The position numbers were made by a program, and so were the translations under genes. A model generated the notes under the pieces. That model did not search any database, was not told the origin of the DNA, and worked only from the letters and a program-made list of their open reading frames with translations. From Reclinomonas americana ATCC 50394 (lineage: Eukaryota > Jakobida > Jakobea > Jakobida), in contig PS015012.1 in NCBI GenBank assembly GCA_048213135.1, positions 176,130-204,057 of the forward strand: 27,928 bases of DNA. Reading direction: 5' to 3'. Every line of letters starts with the position of its first letter. Position 1 is the first letter of the stretch. Of this stretch, positions 1-9,715 are shown in pieces.

Positions 1-625
1 GCCTGTTGCGCATCCTTCTCCTTTTGCCACTCCTTCTTCAGGCGATCCATAATGTCGCCAAACACGCTGCCACCTGCACCCTTTTGCTCCGCAAAGAGAC
101 GCACAGAGGAGCGACCGCCGAGCACCGACCACACAGCTGTTGTTGTTGCTGTCGTTGTTGGTGGCGATGACTGCACGATCGTCGTGCATCGGCGCACCAG
201 TGAAGACAACATGCTTGTCTGTCATGTGTACATGTGCAGGCATCGCAGTGAGCAGGAGAGGGGAGAGAGAGAGGGAGAGAGAGTGTGTGCTTGGTGCACA
301 TGCACATGGCGGAACTGCAGCTTCCGAGGAACACGCAGACACGCAGACACAGGCACTCATATGCAGGTGCATGTCGAAGCACACAGTCACGAACAAGCAG
401 CAGTGAGGGAGGAGATGGCGAGAGTGTGCGTGTGTGTGTGTCTGAGCAAGCACGTGGCATCCTCGGATGATTCCAGCAAAGGAGGAGAAGAAGGAGAAGA
501 GAGGGAGAAGAGAGGGAGAGCACACCCCTGGTGACGCAGACGCAACTGCCACGACGCACAAACGCGCAAGAGTTCGCTGGTGATCGGAATGGCAGGACTC
601 GGTGATGCGGATCCTTCGACGTCAC
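1..625 (-). CDS. Partial gene, probable mitochondrial precursor protein (5' end only)
   Basis: Two exons can be joined in phase: 526-625 (ATG at 625, ending phase 1 before a GTGTGC donor) and <1-136 (acceptor CAACAG). The joined N-terminus is rich in Arg and Ser with few acidic residues, and reads into WSVLGGRSSVRLFAEQKGAG and then FGDIMDRLKKEWQKEKD at the window edge. A basic, hydroxylated start followed by RLFA/EQ looks like a mitochondrial presequence, and the Lys/Glu helix after it loosely recalls the start of mature Tim44. That is only a guess, because too little is present to assign a family. The 389-nt intron (137-525) is long for this region and full of CT, CA and CAG repeats, so a small extra exon could be hidden there. 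The gene starts only about 30 bp beyond the DJ-1 stop codon, on the same strand. The start codon is uncertain; an ATG at 638 gives a different, out-of-phase frame. Confidence 0.45.
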
Positions 626-657
626 AAACAGACTTCACTTCGCCTCACTGCACTCAC

Positions 658-1509
658 TCACTCGTTGACCAGCATCGGTGCAGCCACTCGATCTCGCGTC
701 TCCCGATCGTACAACTGCTCGACCAGTGCCAAGGCATACTCGATTGCCGTTCCTGGCGCTCGGCTGGTGGTGAGCAGTCCATCGACCACCACTCGTGCAT
801 CCTGCCGCATGTGCCACATGAGTACAAAGTGAGACCAAAAGCTTGCACGCGAGGAGAAGCTTTCCCAGGCACACAACTGGATTCTCCATCGCCTTGCCGG
901 GTCGGAAGTCGGCGGCAAACGACGGGTGACAAGTGGCCGCCCGCTCGCCAATGAGTCCGTGCGTCTGCAGTACAGTGTACGGGCTGGCGCACATGGCCGC
1001 GTACAGCTTCCCGCTCTCCATCTGCGCTCGCAGCAGCTCAATGAGCAGCGCGCAGTCGCGCATGTTGTCGGCGCCCTTGAGACCGCCCGGCAGCGCAATC
1101 AGATCGTACGCTTCTCCGACACAGTCGCTCAGCAGTGCATCGGCCACCAGCACAACACCTTAACATAGTATACGTGTGAGGATGAGATCGACAATGAACA
1201 CTGGGAGTGTGCGCGACGGACCACGCGAGGCAGTAATCTGTGTGTGCGTCGGTGAGTGTGCGTGTGTGAGAGACATGCAGGCTAGCAGTGGGGCAAGACA
1301 CGCAACTGTGGGTGTGTCGTGCACCGAGGCCACAGTGACCGTGGCACCTGCGCGTCGCAGCACGTCGATGATCGCCACAGTCTCCATCTCTGCATGCAGC
1401 ATCAATCACAAGCACACACACGCACGAGTGTCTCTCTCTGTGGCATACCCTCTGATCCATTGGCAATGGGCACAAGTACCCGCTTCGGTGCGGCAGCAGC
1501 ACTCGCCAT
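658..1509 (-). CDS. PARK7: DJ-1/PARK7 family protein (DJ-1/PfpI superfamily)
   Basis: Four exons: 1449-1509, 1300-1389, 875-1158 and 658-801, with matching phases. They give a 192-residue protein, close to the 189 of human DJ-1. Visible family features are the N-terminal strand KRVLVPIANGSEEMETV with the conserved Glu that contacts the reactive cysteine, then VLRRAGATVTVASV, then YDLIALPGGLKGADN, the nucleophile elbow LYAAMCASP with the catalytic cysteine (Cys106 in human), HPSF, TTSRAPGTAIEYALALVE, and a C-terminus APMLVNE that matches the DJ-1 end. Known roles of the family are oxidative-stress sensing, chaperone activity and glyoxalase/deglycase-type chemistry in the cytosol and mitochondria. 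The donor of exon 2 (GTCTTG) is unusual and was chosen because it keeps phase and family length. The gene diverges from the acidic-protein gene that begins near 1665, so the roughly 155 bp between them probably carry both promoters. Confidence 0.93.
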
Positions 1510-1664
1510 GGTGGCCACAATCGCGCGTTTGAGCATCGTTTTGCCCTGCCTGCGTCCTGTTCTGTGCGAGTTGTCTTATGTGGTTGCTGGGCCGACTGGC
1601 GGCCTCCTCCTGTCGACTGCCTGCGCCCCCACTGCAGCATCGATGCTTCTCCTTGTCACTGGCA

Positions 1665-4365
1665 ATGCGGACGATGGCGACGCGCGGTCGTGTCGCAGTT
1701 GCGATCATACACTGAGAGACAGAGACTGAGAAGAGTGGCATGCTCAGTTGTTGGTGCTCGTGCAGCCGGTGAACGATGACTATGACGAGGAGGACGATCA
1801 CGGTGATGGCGATGGCGATGACGACGAGGATGGAGAGTTCTTGGATGATGACGATCTGGAGGTTGACGATTTTGACGAGGAGGAGGGCAAGCTCGGCAAG
1901 GGAGCGGATGCAGGTGTGGCTGGTGGCAAGCCGGGTGCTGCTGCTGGTGCTGCTGGTGTTGATGGGGACGGTGATGGTGCTGCTGGCGTGGAGGGTGGTG
2001 GCGATGATGGCGGAGCTGGTGGCGACGCTGCGGAGTCGGCTGCCGACGCGACCAAGAGCGACGAAAGCATCTGGGAGTACTACAAGAAGCTGGTACGTCT
2101 TGCGCAGCTCGGTTGGAGTCGGCGAGACTGTTGCTTACCAGGCGCGTGCAGACGAGAGATGTGCAACGAGAGGAGGGCGAGTTGGTGCAAATCCCGTGGC
2201 CGCCACCGCCGCTGGAGCCGAACGAGTTTGAGGAGATGAGAGACCTGCATCAGCGAATGCCGGATGTGTTTACCACAGAGCGCCTGGCCAGTTTCGCCAC
2301 ACGTCGTTGTCAAAAACTCCCTCTGTTGTCTTTGCTCTCACCCACACCCACCAGGTATCTACATGACCAAGGAGGAGCGCGTGGTGGAGATCCTCTCGTG
2401 GACCAACGATGAGGTCGCGTGCTGCACTCCCACACACGAGGCTCCTTGTCGCCTCGTCACTGACGCAATCTCTGCAGATGGACCAGTTGCAAGCCGACTA
2501 CCATCAGGCGCATGCACAGGAGGAAGAAGAGCAACGGTTCGAGCAAATCAAGGAGCGATACATGGAGGCCGCTGCCGCCGTGGAAAACATGTGGGAGGTA
2601 TGGGCGTGCACAGAGCACAGCGCGAGTGTGTCCATCGATGATGGCTGACGGGGAGCGCGACAGGTGGCGTCGAGTCACTACACGGAGGCGGAACGACTGT
2701 ATACCATGGGTGTTCTCGACGACGACGGCTTCCTCAAGCCGCTACCGTCACTGCCGGGTACGGTGTCCCCATTGTCTTTTCGTCGCAGGGAGTTTCTGTC
2801 TCATGATCCCACTGCAAGCGCAGAGGGTCACAAGGCGCGCCTGCTCGATTACCCCTCGTATGGTGTGCCGCGCGAGGTACTGCGCTGGTACGTGAGACCG
2901 CACGACGAGGACATTGAGGAGCTGATGCCCGACTGGTGGGAGTCGATGGACGATCTTGGTTACGTGGTGCCGATGATGGGCGAGTACGCAGTTTTGTCTC
3001 GTCGTTCTCACCAGGCGGTGCAGACGAGGCCGCTCAAGAGGAGCACAATCGCGTGTTTCCACCCGAGCGGTTCGAGCATGACGACTGGCAGTGGCCACGA
3101 GCGGCACTCATTGCTCGCTCCCGCTGGTTGCGTGCGAAAAAGGAGGGAGCGGTGCGTTTTATGCCAGTGAACAAGTCTGCTATGTTGAGCTCACACGCTT
3201 CACGTCACAGTCGGCAGCCGAGCTCGAGAAGATCGCCTCCGACGACGCCATCCGACAGCTGGCCGAAGCCATGGACGATGACTCGACGCGCATGTCGAGT
3301 GTCGAGCTGTTCCGCGAGCCACCGGTGGAGGAGCGACCGTGGCTTGACTCGAATGTACCCAAGTGGCGTGACGATCCCACCGCCTCCACTGCCTCGTCGG
3401 CGTCGTCGTGGCGCGGTGGCCCCACCACCACCACTGGCGCACAGTCGGCGACGGCGGCTCCGGAGGGCGGTAGCATCGAGAGCCTGACACTTGGGCAGAT
3501 TCTGCAAATGCCCCTGAAACACGAAACCGACGGTCTGCCTTGTGGAGTGTACTGCTTTCGGTGTACCTCACTCATCGTGTGTGTGTGCAGAGGATCGCGA
3601 ACACCGACTGCTGTGCGAATATCTGCAGCAGCATCTGGGACGCTCGCCCGCCGAAGCACACTCGCAGTACACCAGCGAGGAAGGATCACTGTTCTCTGGT
3701 TTGTGTGCACGAGCTGGGTTGCTGCTGCTGCTGCTGCTGTGGCTAACACACGGCACGCAGAGTACAACTTCATCTCGCCGCAGCAAGTGAAGGAGGACGG
3801 TGCTGCCGCCGACGACAACGACAAGACCGACTTGTCGTATGTGCTGCAACAGATTCAGCGGCGCAAAGAGGCTCGCGACGATCCCACGCGCAGCGCGCTG
3901 ACTGCAGAGGAGGACGACTGGTTCGTGTCGCCGGCCACGGGCCGTCGCATCCCCAAAACCGCACTCGTGCGCCTCGGCGAAGAGGCTCTCGACGAGGCCA
4001 TTGCCGAACTGGTACGCATTACCGCACACACACAAGTCGTCGTCCATTTAGCTCACCACAGTGCACACTCGCAGGATGAGGCACTGGAGGAGCTCAAGAG
4101 CGTTCCACCCGAGAGGCTGCAAGCCGCGACAGCGGACGACGAAGGCGCTGACGAACAGGTCGAATCATCCAGCAAGTCGCCGCCCTCCACCGCATCCTCA
4201 GCAACGACAGAAACAACAACAGCAGCAACATCAGCGCCACCCTCTCGCACTGCAGCAGACAGCGAGGCACTGGATCGCGACACAGATCGCCTGTGGAACG
4301 AGGCCATACGACGACTCACCGACACCGACAGTGAATCATCAGCATCATCGTCAAGGCGGCGATGA
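1665..4365 (+). CDS. Unrecognised acidic, multi-exon protein (about 690 residues)
   Basis: I do not recognise the family. Exons supported by phase: first coding exon near 1665 (ATG at 1665 or 1674, MRTMATRGRVA), then about 1748-2092, 2152-2290, 2355-2413, 2478-2597, 2664 to about 2958, about 3015-3168, 3211-3532, 3591-3698, 3761-4011 and 4075-4365 (TGA). The N-terminal 100 residues are a run of Asp/Glu followed by Gly/Ala. A less biased core follows: SIWEYYKKL, WPPPPLEPNEFEEMRDLHQR, IYMTKEERVVEILSW, a Gln/Glu helix, YPSYGVPREVLRWYVRP, DIEELMPDWWESMDDL, FPPERFEHDDWQWPRAALIA and FVSPATGRRIPKTALVRLGE. The tail is Ser/Thr-rich. The Trp/Tyr/Pro-rich core looks like a real conserved domain. The first exon and the intron around 2959-3014 are the weak points: only a G|GTTACG donor keeps the frame there. 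The basic first residues could be a mitochondrial signal, but this is not established. Confidence 0.7.
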
Positions 4366-4700
4366 CAATGAACGAAAGGATAAAGCTCTACATAACAATG
4401 ACCGCACCCATACACAGGAGGAGAGACAGTATATCACAACGCCAGCTGTGCACATGCACTGGTCTGTGGAGGACAAGAAANNNNNNNNNNNNNNNNNNNN
4501 GAGAGAGAGAGAGTGAGTCAACATGTCCATGCCTCGCAGGCAAACACGCGCACACAAGCACGCGCGCTTCTTGCTGGCTCCTGCTGCAGCTGCTCAATGA
4601 CAACACACGCATGAGACGCACCTGTTGCTCTTCGCACGACTGTTGACGACGAGTTATCAATCGGTTTGATGGCTTGTGAACAACACCGCAACTCTCTGCG
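4366..4700. other. Intergenic spacer with GA/CA repeats and an assembly gap
   Basis: No coding exon can be supported here. The stretch holds short GA and CA repeats flanking a 20-nt run of N at 4481-4500. It separates the stop codon of the acidic-protein gene from the ATG of the INO80B-like gene on the same strand, so it should contain a terminator and a promoter. No clear TATA box is visible. Confidence 0.6.
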
Positions 4701-6696
4701 ATGAGTGGGGGGAAGCTGCAGGTGCTGCTCTCTCGCTACCACTCACTGCCCTCTCTCGCTCACTGTTGCATCTTGCTGCAGATCACATTCAAAAGACCAG
4801 CCACAGGTGCGCACAGTGTTGTCTCTCTCTCCCGCTCTCACCTCTTTACACACACACACACGCCGTGAGCGCAGGCGACGCAGCAGGAGGAGCACGCACA
4901 AAGCGCCGGTCAGTGCCACCCTCTCCTTATCTCTCTCTCTCTCTCACATGCTCTCACTTCACATGCACACGCGCAGTCGCGTTCTCGAGGACGACGACGA
5001 CGACGACAACAATGGCGACAGTGAAGACGAGGTGATTGCGCGCAAGCCCGCTGCCAAGCCGGCCGCCAGCAAGTCCAAGAAGGCGGCACCGGTCAAGGCA
5101 GCCGCCAGCAAGGCGAATCGCAAGCAGGCGGCGGCACCACAGCCGGCCAGCGATGACGATGGTGAGGTTACAGATGAGACGCTGGAGAGCTCGTCGGACC
5201 TCGAGGCACCACCGCTGCCACGAGTGGTGCCGCCACGTCCACCGCCACCACCACCGCCTCCACCGCCACCGCCTCCGCCTCCTCCACCGCCTCCACCGCA
5301 TGATGAGGACTCGTTGAGCGAGGTGAGTGTTGTTGCATGCAGGTGATGCGGTTCGTTCGAGTTGCTGATGGCTGGCGGTGCCAGGATGAGGATGTCAAGC
5401 TGCCGAGTCGGCGGAAACCGACGCCTGCTGTTGCTTTGGCTCCTGCTCCGGCCGCGCGGGGAGCGAAAGGGGCGGAGAAGAGCGGCGGCAAGAAGGCCGG
5501 TCGAAAGCGTGCGACCGAGTCGCCGACGACGGTGACGCTGGCGAATCCGCCGCGGCCAAAGCACACACAGTCGCCGACGGCGTCTGGCGCTGCGGCTGCG
5601 ACGACGGGGCGACGGAAACCGCCTGCGGCGTCTGTGCTGGTTCTCCCGAAACCGCCGCCGCCGCCGCCGCCGCCACCACCTCCGCCGCCGCCACCTCCAC
5701 CGCCGCCACCGCGGTCGTCGGGACGCAAGGTGCTGGTGGACGAGGATGAAATGGAGGTGGAAGAGGAGGAGGAGGCGGAGGCGGAGGATGAGGAGGACGG
5801 CACGGAGGATGAGTACGACAACGCCGAGGACGACGATGCCGGCGGGGATGAGGAGGCGGAAAACGATGACGACGGCGAGGATGACAGTGGTGGCGATGAT
5901 GCGGCGGGTGCAGACGACTATGGTGGCGATGCGCCGCGTGGCGGCACTCGTGTGTCTACACGGTCGTCGGCGGGTGGCGGCGGCGGTGGCGAGCAGGAAT
6001 GGGTGGACGTGAGCAAGATGACGCGACGACAGCGTGCCAAGTACGAGGCCGAAGTCGGACCGGCGGTGGCCGCCGATGCCTCCGGTTTCCCTGCCGCGGC
6101 CACGTCGCCCACTGCCGTCGTGCGTGGAGTGGTCAAGAAGAAAGTGCATGCTCGTTGCGTTTTTGCCGCGCGTGCTCACTCAGTCGTTTTCTCTTCTGTG
6201 TGCTCACCAATCACATCGTGCAGGCACTGCGTTCTCGTCGGACATTAGTGCCGAGGCGGCAGCAGCTGCGGCCATTGCCGAATCCGAAATCGCTCGCCGG
6301 CGTCGACAGACGCAGGAGAAGAAAGCCGAGCGACTGAAGGAGGAGGTCATGCACAAGATCTTGCATCGATCGCGAGTCAAGCGTGGCGAAGGCCGCCAAG
6401 CCAAGCCCGCGCCGCAGCAGCAGCAGTCGGCGGGCGGAGACGACGCCGAAGCCATGGACGAAGACGACGGTGGCGACTCGCAGAGCGGCACCGCCACGCC
6501 AGCACCGGGTGGCGAAGACACTCCCACGACTGCAACAGCAGCAGCAGGAGCAGGAACGTCGGCCAGTCGCTTGCGTCGGCCGACAGCTGCCGATCGCGGA
6601 CCATGCGTGCGCTTCATTGACCACATCGACCGTGGCAAGGTGCTGCTGTTGCCAGTCGGCGTCGAGGATGTACGAGGGTTCCTCTTTGGTTCATGA
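4701..6696 (+). CDS. INO80B: INO80 complex subunit B (IES2/PAPA-1) homologue
   Basis: Six exons in phase: 4701-4721, 4782-4806, 4875-4908, 4977-5322, 5385 to about 6153 (a donor at 6124 is also possible), and 6224-6696. The protein starts MSGGKLQITFKRPAT, followed by a basic patch, an Asp run and Lys/Ala-rich and proline-rich disordered regions. The diagnostic part is the PAPA-1-like region: SKMTRRQRAKYEAEVG, then EIARRRRQTQEKKAERLKEE, VMHKILHRSRVKR, and a C-terminal GPCVRFIDHIDRGKVLLLPV. The last matches the short strand-rich tail of Ies2/INO80B proteins (consensus roughly RWI..DG..V.VPE). In yeast and human, Ies2/INO80B is a nuclear subunit that stimulates the INO80 chromatin-remodelling ATPase. 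I see no HIT zinc finger, which animal INO80B carries, so the architecture is nearer to the fungal and plant form. Unusually, it contains two long polyproline runs. Confidence 0.85.
5239..5298 (+). repeat. Polyproline-coding CCN repeat 1
   Basis: A run of CCA/CCG/CCT codons in exon 4 of the INO80B-like gene encodes about 20 consecutive prolines, ending just before HDEDSLSE. Codons are mixed rather than a pure trinucleotide array, which suggests the peptide is selected rather than being only slippage. Confidence 0.85.
5654..5712 (+). repeat. Polyproline-coding CCN repeat 2
   Basis: A second run of about 20 prolines in exon 5 of the INO80B-like gene, between VLVLPK and RSSGRKVLVDEDEMEVEE. It is purer in CCG than the first run. 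An acidic Glu/Asp stretch follows at once. Confidence 0.85.
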
Positions 6697-7087
6697 TGCG
6701 CGATAAACTTTGAGGAAAGATTGCATGAGTTGTCCTCCGCGCAAAGAACAGAGTTGTCGCGTGGGCGAATGGTGTGTGTGTGTGTGTGCACTCCTCTCTA
6801 TGCATGCATGTGTTGATGTGCACACGCGCTCATTCTCTGCACACAGTCGTCGCAGCCTCCATCGTCGCTGGCCGCTGCCGCCTCTGCTGCACATTCACAG
6901 GTGCGCACACATGCACACGCATGCACACACTCTCGCTCTCACTCACACACATACACACATGCAACGCCGCCCACACAGCAAACAGCCAGCAATGCATTTG
7001 CCGCCGTTTCGTCAACACACACACTCTCCACTCTCACATCTCTCACACTCACACGCTCACACTCACACACAGATCAACGCCCCTGGC
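6697..7087. other. Spacer dominated by CA/TG microsatellites
   Basis: Most of this stretch is (TG)n and (CACA/CTCA)n. There are short open pieces with splice-like borders, for example 6847-6900 between ACACAG and CAG|GTGCGC, and an ATG at 6725. I could not link these in phase to the polyQ exon without inventing a further exon. They may be 5' UTR exons or an alternative N-terminus of the next gene. Confidence 0.4.
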
Positions 7088-8131
7088 ATGGCCGCTGCAG
7101 TGGCTGCTGCACTTGCCTCCGCCAGTGCGCGAGGACCTCAGCAACAACAACAGCAACAGCAACAACAACAACAACAGCAACCACAGACGCAACAGCAGCA
7201 GCAGCATCAGGCCTTGATGCAGGCACACCAGCTGCAACTGCAGATGCAGCTGGCATACGCACAGCACCTGCAGCACCTCAACCAGCTGGTGCCGCCCATC
7301 TTGCCCGCTCGCATGCAGTGGGATGAGGCGTTTGTGCGCGATGTGGCGCGAACAGTGGCCGCCCGCGATCGCCCTCACCACGACACAGAGGCACCCTCAT
7401 TACCGCCTCCGCCCCCGTCGCTGCGGTGGACACATGGTGCGCACTCTGCGTCTTCTTCTGCTCCTTTCTCTCGCTTGCCACTCATGTTTTGTGGCGATTC
7501 GAGATATGATGGAGGCACGCGATCGGTATGTGGCGGGAGTGGATCTGGTGAGCGACCTGTTCAGCTCGGGCGAGATGCCGGCGGCGGCGGATGTGTCGCC
7601 GATGGCCGAGGCTGCTGAGATGCGGCAGTACTTTGAGAGGCGACTGGTCTGCGCGTGTACTCTTGGCGATGGTGTTGTTGTCGTCGTCGTGCGTGCTGAA
7701 AAAAACAGCGACAGATGGACCTGGATGAGGCGTACGAGGCTGCGAGGGGCCAGTACGCGGCGGAGGCACAGCGCGATCGAGACGATGAGGTCGAGTTTCA
7801 ACGTGTGTGGGCTCGCGTGAGTGCGGAGGCGGTGACCATGGAGGTTTGTTTGTGTGGTGTCGATTGTGTGGAGTCTGGCTGCACGCTGACGCTGTGTGTG
7901 AATGCAGGAGCTGGAGGCCATGGTGGTGGACCCTGAAGTGCGCAAGTTTCTGCCTCCTGGTGTGCAATCGCTGCAGGATGTCATGGCGGTATGTGGGACT
8001 TTGTTTGTCTCTTGCTCTGATCTGGCAGATGGCATTATCCCTCAATCTCTGCCGTCGCACAGCTGCCGAGCATGCTCGACGAGGAGCCGATTGTGGTGCG
8101 CCAGATTGGCGGCCAGGGAACAGGAGAGTAA
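7088..8131 (+). CDS. Unrecognised polyQ protein
   Basis: I do not recognise the family. Exons 7088-7436, 7504-7646, 7715-7843, 7908-7988 and 8063-8131 join in phase and give about 256 residues from the ATG at 7088. The order is: an Ala-rich start, a Gln run (7139-7206), a Gln/His/Leu helix (QLQLQMQLAYAQHLQHLNQL), then PILPARMQWDEAFVRDVART and a proline cluster. A helical C-terminal half follows (MMEARDRYVAGVDLVSDLF, AAEMRQYFERRLMDLDEAYE, MEELEAMVVDPEVRKFLPPG), ending in a short acidic and Gly tail. The composition resembles a transcription or chromatin co-factor. It lies between two INO80-subunit homologues, so a role with them is conceivable but unproven. Upstream exons near 6725-6900 may lengthen the N-terminus. 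The stop lies only 32 bp from the stop of the convergent NFRKB-like gene. Confidence 0.7.
7139..7206 (+). repeat. CAA/CAG polyglutamine repeat
   Basis: Mixed CAA/CAG codons encode two Gln runs (14 and 5 residues) broken by PQT. The interruptions should limit slippage, but the tract is still a likely length polymorphism. Confidence 0.85.
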
Positions 8132-8163
8132 AATGACACAATGGAGACAGCAGAGAGATGCAA

Positions 8164-9715
8164 CTACACTGGTGGTGGTTCTTGCACGGCGGGAGGAAGT
8201 TCAGGCTCAGAGAGCTGCGGTTCTGGCTCGAGAAGCTCTGCTTGTGGCATGGATAACTCTGGTTCCTGCGCCGCAAGTTGCGGTTCCTGTGCAGCAGGCG
8301 GCGGTTCCGGCACTGCAAGTTGTGGTTCCTGCGCCACAAGGTGCGGTTCTGGCTCAGCAAGTTCTGGTTCCTGCGCAGCAGGTGGAGGTTCGGGCACAGA
8401 ATACTGTGGTTCTGGTGCAGCAGGTGGAGGTTCCGGCACTGCAAGTTGTGGCTCCTGAGCAGCAGGGGGAGGTTCGAGCACAGAATACTGTGGTTCTGGT
8501 GCAGCAGGTGGAGGTTGGGGCACTGCGTGCTGTGGTGGTGGCACAAAAAGTTGCGGTTCCGGCTCCATTGACTCGGGCACAGACGGTGGTGGCAGTGGCT
8601 CTTGCGCAACAGGCGCCTCCACCCCCTGCATCGGCTCGGGCTGGGACAGCTGCATTGCTCGACAGTGTGCGTCATGCAGCGCACGCTCGATTGCCTCGTT
8701 CTGCATGGCGCGCGCCTCCACCTCGAAGCTCGCCTCTCGCAACGCCAGAGCGCGACTGCGGTACATCTGCTCTCGCCCCGACATTAGCTGTGCGCGCACA
8801 CACATGCACATATGCACACACACGCGCTGCTCCACTCACCTGCACTTCCGGGTGATAGTAGCCGAGGCGCAGCCGTCTCTCAAACTTGTCGAGCGGATTG
8901 CCAAAGAAGAAGTTCTCTCCCGACAGCAAGCTGTCCACCGCCGCCGCCCTATCCTTGGCCGACAACTCCTCCGGCAGCAGCTCCTGCCACTACCGCGTGA
9001 GAGAAGAAGGCGGGCGACCCTCGGCATTGTGCCCTCCCCGCTCACTCACCATCAGTGCCTCGCGCTCATCGCTAGACAAGCGCGACCACGCCTGCGCATT
9101 CAACACCTCCGCTAGTCTCGGCAGTGCCAGTGCCTCCACCGGCAGACCCATGCACCGCCCCTCCGTGTCCACCACTGGCTCGCACACGACTCCACGAAGC
9201 ACAAGCTGCGAGAGGCAGCATGAGCCAACAGAGCGAGACACAAGTTGCAGAGAGGACTGACGCACGTGAGTCGGCGGCACTTGCAGGTCTCCTTCAGCAG
9301 CACGCTTGTGACTCTGCGCAAAGCTCTGCATGCACATACACACGCACACATGAGCACGCATGCAGCAAGAGATGCATGCACACACACACTCACCACTGGA
9401 GGCACCAATTCACCGTCGTCTGCCACTCCCGCACTGCCCTCTGGCACCATGGCCAGCTCATTGATGTGCAGCACGTTGTCTACGCAACAGTGTGAGTGCG
9501 AGTGAGCGTGCGTGTGTGCGTGTGTGTGTGTCTGTGTGCTTGTGAGTGAGACCTTTCAGCTGTGGTGGAATTGGTATGGCTTCTACATAGTGTGGCTGCG
9601 AATGCCGGTCAGAGTGCTGCATGAGTGAATGAGTGAGTGTGTGTGTGAGAGAGGAGGGAGAGACAACATGGGAATTCACCAGCACTTTGCGTCGTTTTTG
9701 CGCAGGAGCAGCCAT
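8164..9715 (-). CDS. NFRKB: NFRKB-like (INO80 complex subunit G) protein with DEUBAD domain
   Basis: Seven exons in phase: 9680-9715, 9553-9616, 9394-9479, 9281-9325, 9050-9205, 8840-8983 and 8164-8787, giving 384 residues. It starts MAAPAQKRRKVL, a nuclear-localisation-like basic patch. From about residue 75 it carries a clear DEUBAD (ASX-homology) domain: LPVEALALPRLAEVLNAQAW, LSSDEREALM, ELLPEELSAKDRAAAVDSLL and the hallmark SGENFFFGNPLDKFERRLRL, GYYHPEVQ. This matches the NFRKB segment that binds and inhibits the deubiquitinase UCH37/UCHL5 in the human INO80 complex. After a helix (REQMYRSRALALREASFEVE) the C-terminus is a Pro/Glu/Gln repeat. Human NFRKB is far longer and has a winged-helix domain that I do not see here, so this is a short form. 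Its location near an INO80B homologue supports the assignment. Confidence 0.83.
8190..8570 (-). repeat. 14-residue (42-bp) Pro/Glu/Gln tandem repeat in the NFRKB-like gene
   Basis: Imperfect units of the form PPPAA(P/Q)EPQ(Y/L)(S/A)V(P/L)E are repeated several times in the last exon. Alternate units are most alike, giving a higher-order 28-residue period. The array is degenerate at both ends. It is coding on the minus strand and is not a CRISPR array: the units are contiguous and have no spacers. Confidence 0.85.

Noticed and set aside
2760-2790. Possible 31-nt intron GTACGG...CGCAG inside the acidic-protein exon
   Set aside because: Removing it shifts the frame away from the long downstream reading SHDPTASAEGHKARLLDYPS. 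Reading through keeps the frame open.
3721-3745. CTG repeat as a polyleucine or polyalanine coding tract
   Set aside because: It falls inside an intron whose flanking exons (ending 3698, starting 3761) join in phase.
5168-6179. Long open frames on the minus strand rich in Gly, Ser or Arg, opposite the INO80B-like exons
   Set aside because: They are reverse readings of the polyproline and acidic codons. They cross introns of the real gene and have no family features.
8190-8570. Regular repeat array that could suggest a CRISPR locus
   Set aside because: The units are contiguous, coding and translate to Pro/Glu repeats in an intact reading frame. There are no unique spacers and the genome is eukaryotic.
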